NCBI GenBank assembly: GCA_938040325.1
Contig: CALHXW010000206.1
Coordinates: 1 to 55,907 of the forward strand
Reading direction: 5' to 3'
Source: an uncultured bacterium
GTDB lineage: Bacteria > Myxococcota_A > UBA9042 > PHBI01
Length of the DNA stretch: 55,907 bases
A program made the position numbers and the translations under genes. Positions 8,380 through 17,899 of this stretch are shown in pieces. Each line of letters opens with the position of its first letter. Positions within the stretch are counted from its first letter, which is position 1. The notes under the pieces are model-generated. The model made no database searches and was not told where the DNA came from. It saw nothing but the letters and a program-made list of their open reading frames with translations.

Positions 8380-9396
8380 GTGAGTAGCGCACAAGCAGCC
8401 AGCGACGCGGCAACCGTCACCGGGCTCGTCGAGCGCATTGTTGCTGGGGAGACTCGGGCGGGCGCCCGCGCCATGCGCTGGGCAGACGATGAGCACCGCC
8501 TCTCGGTCCCGCTGCTTAAGGCGCTCTTCCCTCACACGGGCAAGGCAAAGACCATCGGCATCACCGGCAACCCTGGGTCCGGCAAGTCGACGCTCACCGC
8601 GGCGCTCATTGCTCACTTCCGAGCCCAAGGGCGGCGCGTCGGAATCGTTGCCGTCGACCCCTCGAGTCCCTTCTCCGGCGGCGCGATTCTCGGCGACCGC
8701 ATCCGCATGAACGCCCATGCCACCGATCCGGACACGTTCATCCGCAGCATGGCAACACGCGGGCACCTAGGTGGCCTCAGCCGCTCGACCCACGACGTGG
8801 TCGCTGTGATGGACGCAATGGGGTTTGACCCGATCATCATTGAGACCGTCGGCGTTGGCCAAGACGAGGTCGAGGTCATCAAGCTTGCGCACACGAGCGT
8901 CGTCGTTGTGGTGCCGGGCCTTGGCGACGACATCCAAGCCATCAAAGCGGGGTTGCTCGAGGTCGCAGACGTGTTCGCCATCAACAAGGCTGACCGCGAG
9001 GGCGTCGAGCACACAGCACGCGACATCCGTGTGCTCCAGAGCCTCGATCCCGACAAAGCACGCTGGCGTCCCCCGATCGTCCGGACCGTCGCGACCACAG
9101 GATCGGGCGTACAGGAGCTCGTTGACGCGATCGCTTCTCATCAGGCCCGCCACGAGACCGAGGCTCTACAGCAGAGGGCCAGGCAGCGCGAGACCCACAT
9201 CCTTGAGCAACGCGTGGTCGGGGCTCTCTTGGCACACGTACAGCAGCTGCTCGGCGACGAGAGCGAGCAGAGGTCGCTCGCCCAACGCCTCGTGGACCGC
9301 GAGACCGACCCGTACTCCGAAGCGGACAGGCTGCTCAAGAGCCTCGGGTTCTCCGCGCTCGACGAGACGGGAGACACGCGGGGCACGGACTCATGA
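8380..9396 (+). CDS. meaB: Methylmalonyl-CoA mutase-associated GTPase MeaB
   Basis: This 338-residue GTPase starts at GTG 8380, about ten bases after GGAAAGGAG. It carries a P-loop (ITGNPGSGKST, about residues 60-70), the typical VAVDPSSPFSGGAILGDRIRM stretch, ETVGVGQDEVEV, and NKAD as G4 base recognition. These identify the MeaB/ArgK subfamily. MeaB loads and protects B12-dependent acyl-CoA mutases, using GTP hydrolysis to gate cobalamin delivery. A stand-alone cobalamin-binding mutase subunit is encoded at 15452-15865, so both accessory parts are in this window while the large catalytic subunit is not. The glycosyltransferase gene follows after 30 bp. Confidence 0.93.
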   Translation: MSSAQAASDAATVTGLVERIVAGETRAGARAMRWADDEHRLSVPLLKALFPHTGKAKTIGITGNPGSGKSTLTAALIAHFRAQGRRVGIVAVDPSSPFSGGAILGDRIRMNAHATDPDTFIRSMATRGHLGGLSRSTHDVVAVMDAMGFDPIIIETVGVGQDEVEVIKLAHTSVVVVVPGLGDDIQAIKAGLLEVADVFAINKADREGVEHTARDIRVLQSLDPDKARWRPPIVRTVATTGSGVQELVDAIASHQARHETEALQQRARQRETHILEQRVVGALLAHVQQLLGDESEQRSLAQRLVDRETDPYSEADRLLKSLGFSALDETGDTRGTDS

Positions 9397-9426
9397 GCGG
9401 TCGCTGGCTTCGAGACCTGCTGGCCT

Positions 9427-12189
9427 GTGGCTAAGCGGCGCCCAACGAAGGGCCGCACCAAGCGCGCGGCAGGTGGAAAGCAGAAGACGCACGACGCCAA
9501 GCGTGAGGCTGCGGCGAGCGCTTCGCTTCCGGCACCGGAACGTCGGCCTGCGTCAGCAGCGCCAAGGGACGCCCCCCTACTCGGCCCCTCGGCTCCGCCT
9601 GCAGCGACCGAGCCCGCCCCGCCGCCGTCACTGGCTCAAACATCGAAGTTCGTTGCGGGGCTCGGCGTGTTGGTCGCGGTGGTCGCGGCGTTCGCTCCCG
9701 GGGAGAGCGCTGTCACTCACTTCGTTGGCGTCTGGGACGCAGCACGCTGGCTGCTTGGGGCGAGCGGTTTCCTAGCGTGCTTGTCCGCGCTTCCTGCAAC
9801 GGGAACACGAACGTGGCTGGTAGGGGCTGCGGTGGTATCTGCTGCCGTCGGGCTCGCTGCCGGCATCGGGCGCGATCTTTGGCTTCATCGGACGCCCCTC
9901 CACGGCGGGTTCGACGCGCTCTTTGGGATCCCAGCTGAGCTTGGCTTCGTCGCGCTCGCTGCAGGACTGAGCTGCGCAGGCCGCAGTCTCGTCGGTGCAC
10001 CGCGTGCTGTTTGTGTCGCCGGGCTGCTGTGGGCGACCTGTGCGCTGGTCGCACCCGGCAACCTCTATGGCGTGTCGTCGTCGGCGCTCGAGCTTGCTAC
10101 CGGCCACCTCTCGGGTCCGAGCTGGCCTGCCGGTATCGCCATCCTGCTCGCAGCGCTGGGGGTCCTCTCGGGTTGGCTCGCGGTCGCTCTGCCGGACCGC
10201 AGAGCGCTGGTCATCACGAGCCTCGTGTGCCTGGCGTTTGCCACCCTCGCCTACCCGCTCGGTACGAGCACTGGCCCCACCGGCATCATGACCGGACTCT
10301 TGGTCGCAACCGGCCTGATCCTGGCTGCCTGCCTTGGCCGCGAACTGCTCTCGACGCCGCCTCTGCCGCCCAACGAGCGCGCGGTTGTCATCCGCGCAAG
10401 CCGCGAGCTGCCGGCATTCCTCATCATTGGCATCTTCGTCGCCCTGAAGCTCCTGACACTCGGGCCGACCAGCACCGACGAGAACATCTACTTCTACATG
10501 GCCCAGGACCTGGCCACCGGGCGCTGGCCATACGTCGACTACTTCTTCGCGCACCCGCCCCTGCACGTCGTCTTGCCTGGCGCAGCGACGACCGTGCTAG
10601 ACCTCTCGCTGACAACACTGAAGCTCATCAGCGTCGCCGCAACGGCCGTGACCGGTTGCGCCGTCTGGTTGCTTGCGCGCCCACGACTCTCAGCGGTCGG
10701 CGGCGCACTTGCGTTGGTGGCGTTCCTCTTTGCCGCAGAGACGCTCAAAGCCAGCACAAACATGACGGGCGTCAACCTCACGACCATGTGGCTGATGCTC
10801 GGTCTCCTGGCGTCCTACTCGGGGCACGCGCTCCGTGCGGGCGTGCTCTTCGGTCTGGCAGCGACCACCGGCTTCTACGCGATGGCCGCGATCTGTGCAG
10901 CGCTCTTGCTCGGCATGTTCAGGCCGCCAACATCACCCGACGCCTCTGGCTGGGCTCGGGTGTCGTGGGGCCTGCGCCAGCTTGCAGGCTTTGTGGTGGT
11001 CGCAGGCGGCATCAACCTCCTCTTCTACATCGCTGCCGGCGACGTCTTCATCGAGGGCGTCTACACCTACCACGGACTCAAGCCTCTCCAAGACCCGGCC
11101 ATGTTGCCGCCGTTCGAGGGCTTTCCCGGCTCCGTCATTCACAACATCGACGTGATGCTCGACGGCCGAGCCTTCCGGCGCGACTTCTACTACCACCCAC
11201 ACCTCTGGACGAGCTTTGCGCTGGTTCCGCTCGTCGTCCTAGCGGCCTTCTTTAGCAGCGAAGGCGCGCTCGAACGCTGGCGCGCGCTCTTGTCTCCCGG
11301 CCGACTCTTCACCTCAGGGGACGCAACACGAAGCGGCGCCGACCACCTCGCTGGCTGGACCTTTTTGGTCGCGCTTGCCCTCTTCATCCAGTACGCGCTC
11401 TTTCGGGAGCTCCACTCGTTCTACTGGACGCTCATTCACCCCTGCCTCGCGATTCTCACCAGCTATGTCGTCGTCCGAGTCGCCACGCTCCTCATCGATA
11501 ACCTCCCTGACGGAGAGCGCTCTAGCAGCCGCTGGATCATCGTTGGGCTCACAGCCGTGCTTGCGCTCCTCTTTGTCCGCCATGTCGGCCAAGGGCATCG
11601 TGCCGTCCTCATCTTTGAGGACGAGCTGATGCGCCTTGGTTCACGCAACGACTACACGCTGCCTGACGCCGGACCCGCCGTGTCGCAGGACATCGGGCAT
11701 GCCTACTTCTGGGACGATCATCGCTTCCGAGGGGCCGATGCCTCAGGCCATGACCACTTCCTTTGGAACAAGACACGTCGCTTTGGCACGCTCGACGAGA
11801 TCGCGGCCTTCATCCAAGCGGAGTCGAAGCCAGAGGACACCATCACCGGGGCATCAACCGTTGCACCGCTGGTCGCAATGGCCGCTGAGCGACGCCTCGC
11901 AGCTGGCGAAGTCGACACCAACTCGAAGCGATTTCGGTCGGGACTGCTCGACGAAGCGACGTTCTGGACCGCCGTCTGCAACGACAACCTACGGTTCGTC
12001 GTCACGCTACCCAACAGCTACTTCACACAGCGTCGCATGCAGAGCGACGCGACCGCGAGGCGTTGGTTCCGGCTTCGTGAGACGTTCATCGACCGGCAGC
12101 TCAAGTACCGCCGCCCCGTCCCGATTCACATCTACGAGGCGATCGGCGGGGCACCTGGGGGCGCTGCATGCGCCTACGAACCGCGCTGA
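9427..12189 (+). CDS. Large polytopic membrane glycosyltransferase (GT-C type)
   Basis: This is a 920-residue integral membrane protein starting at GTG 9427. The first 70 residues are a Lys/Pro/Ala-rich cytosolic tail. About a dozen or more hydrophobic segments follow between residues 75 and 730. The motif TDENIYFYMAQDLATG with YVDYFFAHPPLH (about residues 350-380) matches the first periplasmic loop of ArnT/PMT-like GT-C enzymes, where an acidic residue acts in catalysis on a lipid-linked sugar. The C-terminal 190 residues are soluble. The first five or six membrane segments precede the GT-C motif and look like an additional module. Acceptor and sugar are unknown. Ribosome site is weak. Confidence 0.8.
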   Translation: MAKRRPTKGRTKRAAGGKQKTHDAKREAAASASLPAPERRPASAAPRDAPLLGPSAPPAATEPAPPPSLAQTSKFVAGLGVLVAVVAAFAPGESAVTHFVGVWDAARWLLGASGFLACLSALPATGTRTWLVGAAVVSAAVGLAAGIGRDLWLHRTPLHGGFDALFGIPAELGFVALAAGLSCAGRSLVGAPRAVCVAGLLWATCALVAPGNLYGVSSSALELATGHLSGPSWPAGIAILLAALGVLSGWLAVALPDRRALVITSLVCLAFATLAYPLGTSTGPTGIMTGLLVATGLILAACLGRELLSTPPLPPNERAVVIRASRELPAFLIIGIFVALKLLTLGPTSTDENIYFYMAQDLATGRWPYVDYFFAHPPLHVVLPGAATTVLDLSLTTLKLISVAATAVTGCAVWLLARPRLSAVGGALALVAFLFAAETLKASTNMTGVNLTTMWLMLGLLASYSGHALRAGVLFGLAATTGFYAMAAICAALLLGMFRPPTSPDASGWARVSWGLRQLAGFVVVAGGINLLFYIAAGDVFIEGVYTYHGLKPLQDPAMLPPFEGFPGSVIHNIDVMLDGRAFRRDFYYHPHLWTSFALVPLVVLAAFFSSEGALERWRALLSPGRLFTSGDATRSGADHLAGWTFLVALALFIQYALFRELHSFYWTLIHPCLAILTSYVVVRVATLLIDNLPDGERSSSRWIIVGLTAVLALLFVRHVGQGHRAVLIFEDELMRLGSRNDYTLPDAGPAVSQDIGHAYFWDDHRFRGADASGHDHFLWNKTRRFGTLDEIAAFIQAESKPEDTITGASTVAPLVAMAAERRLAAGEVDTNSKRFRSGLLDEATFWTAVCNDNLRFVVTLPNSYFTQRRMQSDATARRWFRLRETFIDRQLKYRRPVPIHIYEAIGGAPGGAACAYEPR

Positions 12190-12221
12190 GGCCTGCGCGG
12201 CTGCAATCGTCGCTGCGCGCG

Positions 12222-12929
12222 CTACTCGTCGCAGTAGCCGGCGTTGCCTGCCCATGCTGAGCAGTTGCCGAATGTCCCACATGGTTGCGCAGCGCCCTGG
12301 TCACAGATGGTCTTGCAGCGCCGGTTGACGCAAACGAACCCAGAGCCACAGTCGTTGACCGACTCACACTCCGAGTCTTCGACACCACTGCCGGCCGGCA
12401 AACACACGGGCAAGGGCTCGTTGTCGATGGCGTAGCAGCCCTTGCCGCCATCGCAGTTCTGTTGCAGCAGGTCGCAGTTGTCATAGATGTCGCCGACCTC
12501 ACACACGCTGAAGGCCGCGTTGCTCAGATCGAGGCACGCGCCGAGGTCCGGGCAGTGGACTGGGGTTTGGCAGAACTTGTAGCAGCGGCTCCCGGTGTCG
12601 TTGAGCGACAGGCAGATCCCCTCGACACAGGTATTCGCGCCACCACACTCATCACCTGCGGCGACTGTGCCGGCCGCGGCGCATGAAGGCTTATCGTCTT
12701 CGCCGGAAAACGTGCAGTTGCCCGCGTCGCCGCAGCCTGTCTGCGTGATCGGGTTGCAGACAAGCGGTAGGTCGGTCGTGTCGTCATCCGTTGAGGTGTC
12801 GTCGTCGCTGGCCGTGTCCTCGGTAGCGATCGTGTCCTCGGTGCCGTCGGTCGTGGTGTCGTCACCATCACCGCAGCCAGCGCTGAACGTGAGGGCGACG
12901 AATGAAACGAGCAGTGTGAGCTTCCGCAT
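12222..12929 (-). CDS. Cys-rich lipoprotein with Asp/Thr linker
   Basis: This 235-residue protein has a GGAGG site six bases before its ATG. The signal peptide ends FSAGC. A linker of Asp/Thr repeats (about residues 21-53) is followed by about 180 residues containing more than twenty cysteines in short spacings (for example CGGANTCVEGICLS, CESVNDCGSGFVCVNRRC). These look like disulfide-bonded EGF-like or Dickkopf-like knots common in myxobacterial surface proteins. It is probably exposed and disulfide-rich; I cannot name a ligand. It is convergent with the glycosyltransferase gene, with 32 bp between the stops. Confidence 0.8.
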   Translation of the reverse strand: MRKLTLLVSFVALTFSAGCGDGDDTTTDGTEDTIATEDTASDDDTSTDDDTTDLPLVCNPITQTGCGDAGNCTFSGEDDKPSCAAAGTVAAGDECGGANTCVEGICLSLNDTGSRCYKFCQTPVHCPDLGACLDLSNAAFSVCEVGDIYDNCDLLQQNCDGGKGCYAIDNEPLPVCLPAGSGVEDSECESVNDCGSGFVCVNRRCKTICDQGAAQPCGTFGNCSAWAGNAGYCDE

Positions 12930-13080
12930 GCTGGGCCTCCGGGCAGAATCAGGGCCGGATGATGAGGCTTCAAGCCGACGGATTCAAGCCCACGCCTCTG
13001 CGCGGCCCGAAACGCAGCAACCCACGGCGTGCGCAAGCGCAGGTGGGGCGATGCCACACTCGGCACCAGCGCGAATCGCT

Positions 13081-13173
13081 CGCTGCCAAAACAAGCGCAA
13101 TTTTCGAGCGAGGCGAGCGCATGTGCCTGCCAGTAGCGTCGGCCGAATGAAACCCTGCGAGCAGCGCTGCTAG
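13081..13173. repeat. Degraded family A element ending in a TAG stop codon
   Basis: On the plus strand, 13085-13120 (CCAAAACAAGCGC, then TTTTCGAGCGAGGCGAG) matches the inverted right end of the family A element at 42295-42475, and the following GTGCCTGCCAGTAGCGTC matches its next segment. The right boundary is CTAG at 13170-13173, preceded by GCAGCGCTG as in family B-like ends. The left CTAG is not preserved. The TAG read on the minus strand is the stop codon of the NrsF-like gene. Probably an old internal-deletion copy. Confidence 0.5.
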
Positions 13174-13916
13174 GCCTGAGCGCCGCGCTGACGGATCACG
13201 ACGACCAGAGCAACCACCGCAGCCAGCACAAGCCCGACACCTGCGTGGGTCACAAGCAAGTGGGTCGGATCCGTTGCGGGGCAGTGGAGCTGGAGCATCG
13301 CGAACGCGGTCAGCCCGCCGCCGCCCGCCGCCGCTAGCAGTCGATAGATCAGCGGGAAGTCCTGCCGCTGAAAGACCCATGCGACAGCTGTTGTAAGGGC
13401 GCCAGTCGCGAGCCCCAGCGGCAAACACATGTCCATGCCGTCACCGGCCATCATCGCCATGGGTGCACCGGTCGACCAGATCTCGGGGATGAGCGCGAGC
13501 GCGAGCGGCACGAGCAGCGCCAGTGAGATGATCACCCAGCCCGTTGCGCCCAACTGCCGCTGATGCAGGCCGCGCAAACTCACGGAAAACGACGCCGCCA
13601 CCAGTCCTGCGATCGAGGTCACCACCAGGGCATAGCGAAGCAGTGCTTCGCCACCGAGGCCGGGCCTCACGCCCATCGTCAGCGACATCACCGCGACCAT
13701 GACGAGCGCGCCCGACACGCCAAGCGCGACGCGCACAGGCGTCGACAGCTCGCGCAGCCGGTCGCGCAGCGAGGGCTTCTTGTCGACCGTGTCGGCCGCG
13801 AGGCCGGCAAAGACCGCGTCCATCCGGTCGGCAGACATCGTGGCGTCCTCATCAAGCAAGCTCAACTCGTGCTTTAGGGCGCTGGCGTGGGTGTCCATGG
13901 GGGGAACTTCAGTCAT
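13170..13916 (-). CDS. NrsF/DUF1109-like membrane anti-sigma factor
   Basis: This 248-residue protein has a soluble N-terminal 55-60 residues and then six hydrophobic segments. It has the family-typical Cys and His sites: DMCLPLG in the middle, and LQLHCPATDPTHLLVTHAG before the last segment. NrsF proteins hold ECF sigma factors at the inner membrane and release them in response to oxidative or envelope signals. It starts 53 bp after the ECF sigma gene, in the same direction, the usual order for such a pair. The ATG at 13916 is preferred because the longer frame to 14012 would overlap the sigma gene; ATG 13898 is a possible alternative. Its TAG stop lies in the CTAG end of a degraded repeat. 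Confidence 0.75.
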   Translation of the reverse strand: MTEVPPMDTHASALKHELSLLDEDATMSADRMDAVFAGLAADTVDKKPSLRDRLRELSTPVRVALGVSGALVMVAVMSLTMGVRPGLGGEALLRYALVVTSIAGLVAASFSVSLRGLHQRQLGATGWVIISLALLVPLALALIPEIWSTGAPMAMMAGDGMDMCLPLGLATGALTTAVAWVFQRQDFPLIYRLLAAAGGGGLTAFAMLQLHCPATDPTHLLVTHAGVGLVLAAVVALVVVIRQRGAQA

Positions 13917-13968
13917 CTCCGGTGGTGTTTCTCCGTCTTGTCTCAGTATGGCGCGATGATTGGCAAGG

Positions 13969-14505
13969 TTACACGGACTCCGACAGTTGGCTGCGAAGCT
14001 TTTCGTAACCACGATGGGCCCGGACCTTCACGGCCGAGAGCGACGCGCCAACGGTCGACGCAATTTCCGGAAAGCTCATCCCCTCGTACCAATGCAGGAG
14101 GATCACTTCCCGCTGCTGCTCGGTGAGGTTCGCGAGCGCCCGCCGCACCAGACGATCGGACCGGGTTGTCGTCGACGGCGCGACGGTCGGTTCACCGTGC
14201 ACGATCGGCTCAAGCTGAACTTCCTTCTTGCGCCCGCGACGCCGAAAATACTCGCGCCGGACGTTGAGCGCGATCGTGTAGAGCCACGGACGCACCTCCC
14301 GGTCGAGGCTGAAGTCTTTGCGGGCCCTATGGAAGTGCAAAAAGGTCTGCTGAACCATGTCTTCGGACACGGCATGGTCGCCGGTGTGCCGCATGAACAT
14401 GCCCTTGAGCTTGCCGGCATAGCGCGCGAACAGCGCTTGGAACGCCGCACGGTCACCTCGCTCGACGTACCGCCGCATGAGCTCCTGGTCGGTCGGCTCG
14501 CTCAC
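13969..14505 (-). CDS. ECF-family RNA polymerase sigma factor
   Basis: This 178-residue protein has the two sigma domains of the extracytoplasmic-function class. Sigma-2 covers about residues 20-90 (AAFQALFARYAGKL, DMVQQTFLHFHRA, WLYTIALNVRREYFRRR). Sigma-4 covers about residues 120-170 (LTEQQREVILLHWYEGMSFPEIASTVGASLSAVKVRAHRGYEKL split by a helix-turn-helix). The start is GTG 14505, which overlaps the upstream dehydrogenase stop (ATGTGAG), so translation is probably coupled. An ATG at 14478 with AGGAG nearby is possible but would cut into the first sigma-2 helix. The downstream membrane protein is its likely anti-sigma factor. Confidence 0.92.
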   Translation of the reverse strand: MSEPTDQELMRRYVERGDRAAFQALFARYAGKLKGMFMRHTGDHAVSEDMVQQTFLHFHRARKDFSLDREVRPWLYTIALNVRREYFRRRGRKKEVQLEPIVHGEPTVAPSTTTRSDRLVRRALANLTEQQREVILLHWYEGMSFPEIASTVGASLSAVKVRAHRGYEKLRSQLSESV

Positions 14506-15455
14506 ATCCCCTCAAAGACTCGAGTGATGTCAGCCGCCTGGCCGGCGCGGAAGGCTGTCGCCCCATCCACGGCGCGCAGCGTCTGTGCGTCGCGCCACAG
14601 GCGCTCGATCGCGTAGTCTTTGGTGTAGCCGTAGCCACCGTGCACCTGAAGCGAGCGATCCGCGGCGAACACCGCAGCATCGGCCGCAACGGAGCGAGCG
14701 CACTGCGCCAGCTGCCGCGATGATGACGCGGCCGCTTCCCGTGTCAGCTGCCACGCCGCCTCAACCTCCGTAGCGGCTCGCGCGATCATGAACGACACCG
14801 CCTGGAACTGGGCGATCGGTCGACCGAACTGCTCGCGTTCGGAAGCGTACGCTGCTGCCAGGCGCACAGCTGCCTCGCCAAGGCCTACACACGTCGCTGC
14901 GACCGCGACGTCTCGAGTCAGGATCGCCTTGCCGCCATCGGCGACCGCGGCTGGGTTTTCACCTACATCCACGACGCCGTCGGCGAGTCCGGCGAGACCG
15001 AGTCCGCCTTCGAGGCCAGCGAACGAGGCGTTTAGGTCCCACGCAGCCGTCGTTTCTCCGATCGAGACAACTTTGTCTGCGCCCTCGACAAATACCGCGT
15101 CTAGGCGCCCTTCGTCGGTGGGCGCTCCGGTTGCGAATGCGGTGCTGAGTGGCGCGAGTCCGTCGAGCACCTCAACGTCGAACACCGCACCGACGGCTGC
15201 GAGGTTGGCCATCCGATAGCCAAACACAGGCGCGACGCCACCGACCTCGCGCAAGAGGTCTGCAAGACCGGCGAGATCCATGCCGATGCCGCCTGCATCC
15301 TCCGCCCATGTGGCGGTCCACAAGCCCACCTCGCCCCAGGCCCCAAGCGCCTTCTTAGGCGGACCACCAGCAGCCTCCCATGAGGCCACTTGCGGCGCGA
15401 GCTCGGTCTTGACCATCGAGCGCACGAAGTCGATGACTTGGGCGTGACTGCTCAT
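14502..15455 (-). CDS. Divergent acyl-CoA dehydrogenase-like protein
   Basis: This protein has 317 residues, shorter than the usual 370-390. The C-terminal half is clearly acyl-CoA dehydrogenase ([46 protein letters not shown]). The N-terminal half is reduced and poorly conserved, and lacks a recognisable FAD-binding middle motif of the SEPGSGSD type. The position that normally reads YEGTSEIQR at the end reads VDGATAFRA, so the usual catalytic Glu is replaced by Asp or absent. It may be a non-catalytic partner of the intact dehydrogenase at 15862, or act on an unusual substrate. The ATG overlaps the stop of the B12-binding gene (ATGA), with GGAG upstream. Confidence 0.8.
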   Translation of the reverse strand: MSSHAQVIDFVRSMVKTELAPQVASWEAAGGPPKKALGAWGEVGLWTATWAEDAGGIGMDLAGLADLLREVGGVAPVFGYRMANLAAVGAVFDVEVLDGLAPLSTAFATGAPTDEGRLDAVFVEGADKVVSIGETTAAWDLNASFAGLEGGLGLAGLADGVVDVGENPAAVADGGKAILTRDVAVAATCVGLGEAAVRLAAAYASEREQFGRPIAQFQAVSFMIARAATEVEAAWQLTREAAASSSRQLAQCARSVAADAAVFAADRSLQVHGGYGYTKDYAIERLWRDAQTLRAVDGATAFRAGQAADITRVFEGM

Positions 15456-15865
15456 GCCGTCTCCGTGATGGGACCACGGGTATCGAGCAGAGCCCGCACC
15501 TCTTCGACGATCGTGTTGAGCGTCGTGCCAGGCGTAAACACCCTCGAGACGCCGCGCTCGATGAGCTTCTGGGCGTCATCGGCAGGGATGATCCCGCCCA
15601 CAAAGATCGAGATGTCCCCGCCCCCACGTTCCGCGAGAGCATCCATGATGGCCGGAACAAGGTGGTTGTGGGCGCCACTGAGGATCGAGACGCCAACGAG
15701 GTCCACGTCCTCTTGGACAGCCGCCTGAGCGATCATCGCCGGCGTCTGGTGAAGTCCGGTGTAGATGACCTCGAACCCAGCGTCACGCAGGGCGCGAGCG
15801 ACGACCTTCGCGCCGCGGTCATGCCCGTCAAGCCCCGGTTTGCCGATCAACACGCGATGTTTCAT
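15452..15865 (-). CDS. mcmA2: Stand-alone cobalamin-binding subunit of an acyl-CoA mutase
   Basis: This 137-residue protein corresponds to the C-terminal B12 domain of methylmalonyl-CoA mutases. It has the DxHxxG signature (GLDGHDRG near residues 11-18, His16 as lower cobalt ligand), SILSGAH, and [10 protein letters not shown]. In many archaea and some bacteria this domain is a separate small subunit paired with a catalytic subunit of about 550 residues, which is not in this window. GGAGG lies three to five bases before the ATG. The ATG overlaps the dehydrogenase stop (ATGA at 15862-15865). Which mutase it serves (methylmalonyl-CoA, isobutyryl-CoA or another) cannot be told from this subunit. 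Confidence 0.88.
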   Translation of the reverse strand: MKHRVLIGKPGLDGHDRGAKVVARALRDAGFEVIYTGLHQTPAMIAQAAVQEDVDLVGVSILSGAHNHLVPAIMDALAERGGGDISIFVGGIIPADDAQKLIERGVSRVFTPGTTLNTIVEEVRALLDTRGPITETA

Positions 15866-16998
15866 GACACCTCCGCGAGCACTGCTCGGCCAATGACGAG
15901 CTGCTGAATCTCGCTGGTTCCCTCAAAGATGGTCGTCACACGCGCATCGCGTGCCAGCCGCTCGAGCTCCGCTTGACGCCGAGTCCCCGCTCGCCCCGCC
16001 AGGGCAACGCATCCCATCGTGACCTCGCGCGCCATCTCGGTGGCGTAGAGCTTCGCCATCGCCGCCCGCTTGGAATAACGGGTTCCGTCGACGAGCGACG
16101 CTGCCTTATCGCGCGCGGCCTGAGCGACGAGGGCTTCGGCAGCGCGAGCGCGAGCGGCGAGCTGGAAGAGCGTCGCTTGCCCTTGGAGGTTCGCGTGGGG
16201 CTCGGCCCCGCGCAGGGCGGCCCTTGCGATGCCGCAGGCCATCGCACCGATGGTGATTCGACCGCCGTCGAGTGCGGTCATGGCGATCTTAAAGCCGCTG
16301 CCTTCCGAGGAGAGCATCTGGGACGCTGGCACCCGACAACCATCGAGGTGCACAGGGACCGTGTTGGAACCCAGCAGCCCGGTCTTGTGCTCGGCCGCGC
16401 CGAAGCTCAGTCCAGGATGGTCGCGCTCGATCAAAAAGGCGCTGATCCCACGCGTCCCTTGACCGGAGGTCCTCGCCATCACGATGAACACGCCGGCGTA
16501 GGCGCCCGACGTGATCCACATCTTTGTGCCGTTGAGCACGTAGTGGTCGCCGTCGGCGGTTGCTGTTGCCTTCAAGCTGCCAGCGTCCGAGCCGCTGCCT
16601 GGCTCGGAGAGGCAGAAGCTGCCAGCCACGGCTCGCCCGGATGTGATCTCGGGCACAAAGCGTTCGCATTGCTCGGCGGTCCCAAACCGACAGATCGTCT
16701 CAGCGACCATGTTGGTCACGCTCATCCCGACAGCGGTGGATGCGCACTCTGTGGCAACCTCGCGCAGTGCGCCAACGAGCTCAAGCGGCCCGAGGCCGAG
16801 GCCACCGTACGACTCCGGGACGACGATTCCGAGCAAGCCCTCGCCAGCGAGCGTTCCGAAGCTCTCGGTTGGGAAGCCGCCCGTCTCGTCGAGCTTGATC
16901 GCAGACGGGCGAACGACATCCTTGGCCACGCGGCGCGCGCGGGCGATCGCGTCAGGTCGCTCCCCAGCCAGCTCGTCGGTCGTCGTTGTCGCGCTCAT
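15862..16998 (-). CDS. Acyl-CoA dehydrogenase
   Basis: This 378-residue flavoprotein has the full set of family features: an N-terminal helical domain, the FAD/substrate motif [18 protein letters not shown], the beta-domain strand [16 protein letters not shown], and [17 protein letters not shown] at the C-terminus with the catalytic Glu in place. It takes the first step of beta-oxidation or branched-chain acyl-CoA breakdown, passing electrons to ETF. Chain-length preference is not readable. The stop overlaps the start of the B12-binding gene, and the enoyl-CoA hydratase gene ends 33 bp upstream. Confidence 0.93.
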   Translation of the reverse strand: MSATTTTDELAGERPDAIARARRVAKDVVRPSAIKLDETGGFPTESFGTLAGEGLLGIVVPESYGGLGLGPLELVGALREVATECASTAVGMSVTNMVAETICRFGTAEQCERFVPEITSGRAVAGSFCLSEPGSGSDAGSLKATATADGDHYVLNGTKMWITSGAYAGVFIVMARTSGQGTRGISAFLIERDHPGLSFGAAEHKTGLLGSNTVPVHLDGCRVPASQMLSSEGSGFKIAMTALDGGRITIGAMACGIARAALRGAEPHANLQGQATLFQLAARARAAEALVAQAARDKAASLVDGTRYSKRAAMAKLYATEMAREVTMGCVALAGRAGTRRQAELERLARDARVTTIFEGTSEIQQLVIGRAVLAEVS

Positions 16999-17031
16999 CT
17001 CAGTCGGTCCCTGTTGGTTGGCAGTCGTTTA

Positions 17032-17823
17032 CTAGACGCCCTTGAACTCGGCAGTCCGCTTCTCGAGGAAGGCCGCGGTGCCTTCCCGCATATCCTCCGT
17101 CTTGAACATCGAGCCGAAGAGCATCGATTCAAACTCCATGCCGACCTCGAGAGCAAGGTCATACCCGCGGTTGAGCGAGCGCTTCGCGGCGCCAACTGCG
17201 AGTGGGCCTTTGCTCGCGATCGTGTCTGCAATCTCGCGGGCACGCGTGTGAAGCTCTGCGAGCGGGTAGACTTGGTTTGCCAAGCCGATGTCGAGCGCGC
17301 GCTGTGCGTTGATGATCTCTCCGGTGAAAATCATCTGCTTAGCGATCGCGCGGCCAACGATTCGCGCCAGTCGCTGCGTGCCGCCAAACCCAGGGATGAG
17401 CCCCAAGTTGACCTCAGGCTGTCCGAACCGGGCGTTCTCGCTCGCCAGGATGAAGTCGCAGGCCATGGCGAGCTCGCAGCCTCCGCCGAGCGCAAACCCG
17501 TTCACGGCCGCAATCACCGCCTTCGGGATCGACTCGATCGCCGACGTGAGGTTTTGGCCAAGACGCGCGAAGTCTTCAGCTTCCTGCTGGTTGATCTCGG
17601 CCATGTAGGCAATGTCGGCGCCAGCAACGAACGCTCGCTGCCCAGCGCCCGTCAGGATCATCACCCGCGCCGAGTCATCGTGACGGAACTCAAAGAACGC
17701 TCGATGCAGCTCGTTGAGCGTCTTCCGGTTGAGCGCATTGAGCGTCTTGGGGCGGTTGATCGTCAGCGTTAGGATCGAGCCATCACGCTCGTAGAGCAGG
17801 TTGTCGAACTCGATCAGTGCCAT
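17032..17823 (-). CDS. Enoyl-CoA hydratase (crotonase family)
   Basis: From 17823 the product is 263 residues, the typical length. AGGAG lies about eight bases before this ATG; the longer frame to 17979 runs into the thiolase gene and is rejected. It keeps both catalytic glutamates of hydratases: Glu117 in ALGGGCELAMACD and Glu137 in FGQPEVNLGLIPGFGGTQR. The oxyanion-hole motif AGADIAYM is at about residues 68-75. It hydrates trans-2-enoyl-CoA in the second step of beta-oxidation, between the dehydrogenase and thiolase encoded beside it. Confidence 0.93.
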   Translation of the reverse strand: MALIEFDNLLYERDGSILTLTINRPKTLNALNRKTLNELHRAFFEFRHDDSARVMILTGAGQRAFVAGADIAYMAEINQQEAEDFARLGQNLTSAIESIPKAVIAAVNGFALGGGCELAMACDFILASENARFGQPEVNLGLIPGFGGTQRLARIVGRAIAKQMIFTGEIINAQRALDIGLANQVYPLAELHTRAREIADTIASKGPLAVGAAKRSLNRGYDLALEVGMEFESMLFGSMFKTEDMREGTAAFLEKRTAEFKGV

Positions 17824-17899
17824 GTGTGTCGGCTCCTTGACGGATGGCGTGCGTGCGGTCCGCGCCTCGGTGGCGAGACCGCGGCATACACGGCGGTTG

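Noticed and set aside
15973-17772. A 599-codon plus-strand frame opposite the dehydrogenase and hydratase genes
   Set aside because: Arg/His-rich shadow sequence with no domain; the opposite strand encodes two clear enzymes.
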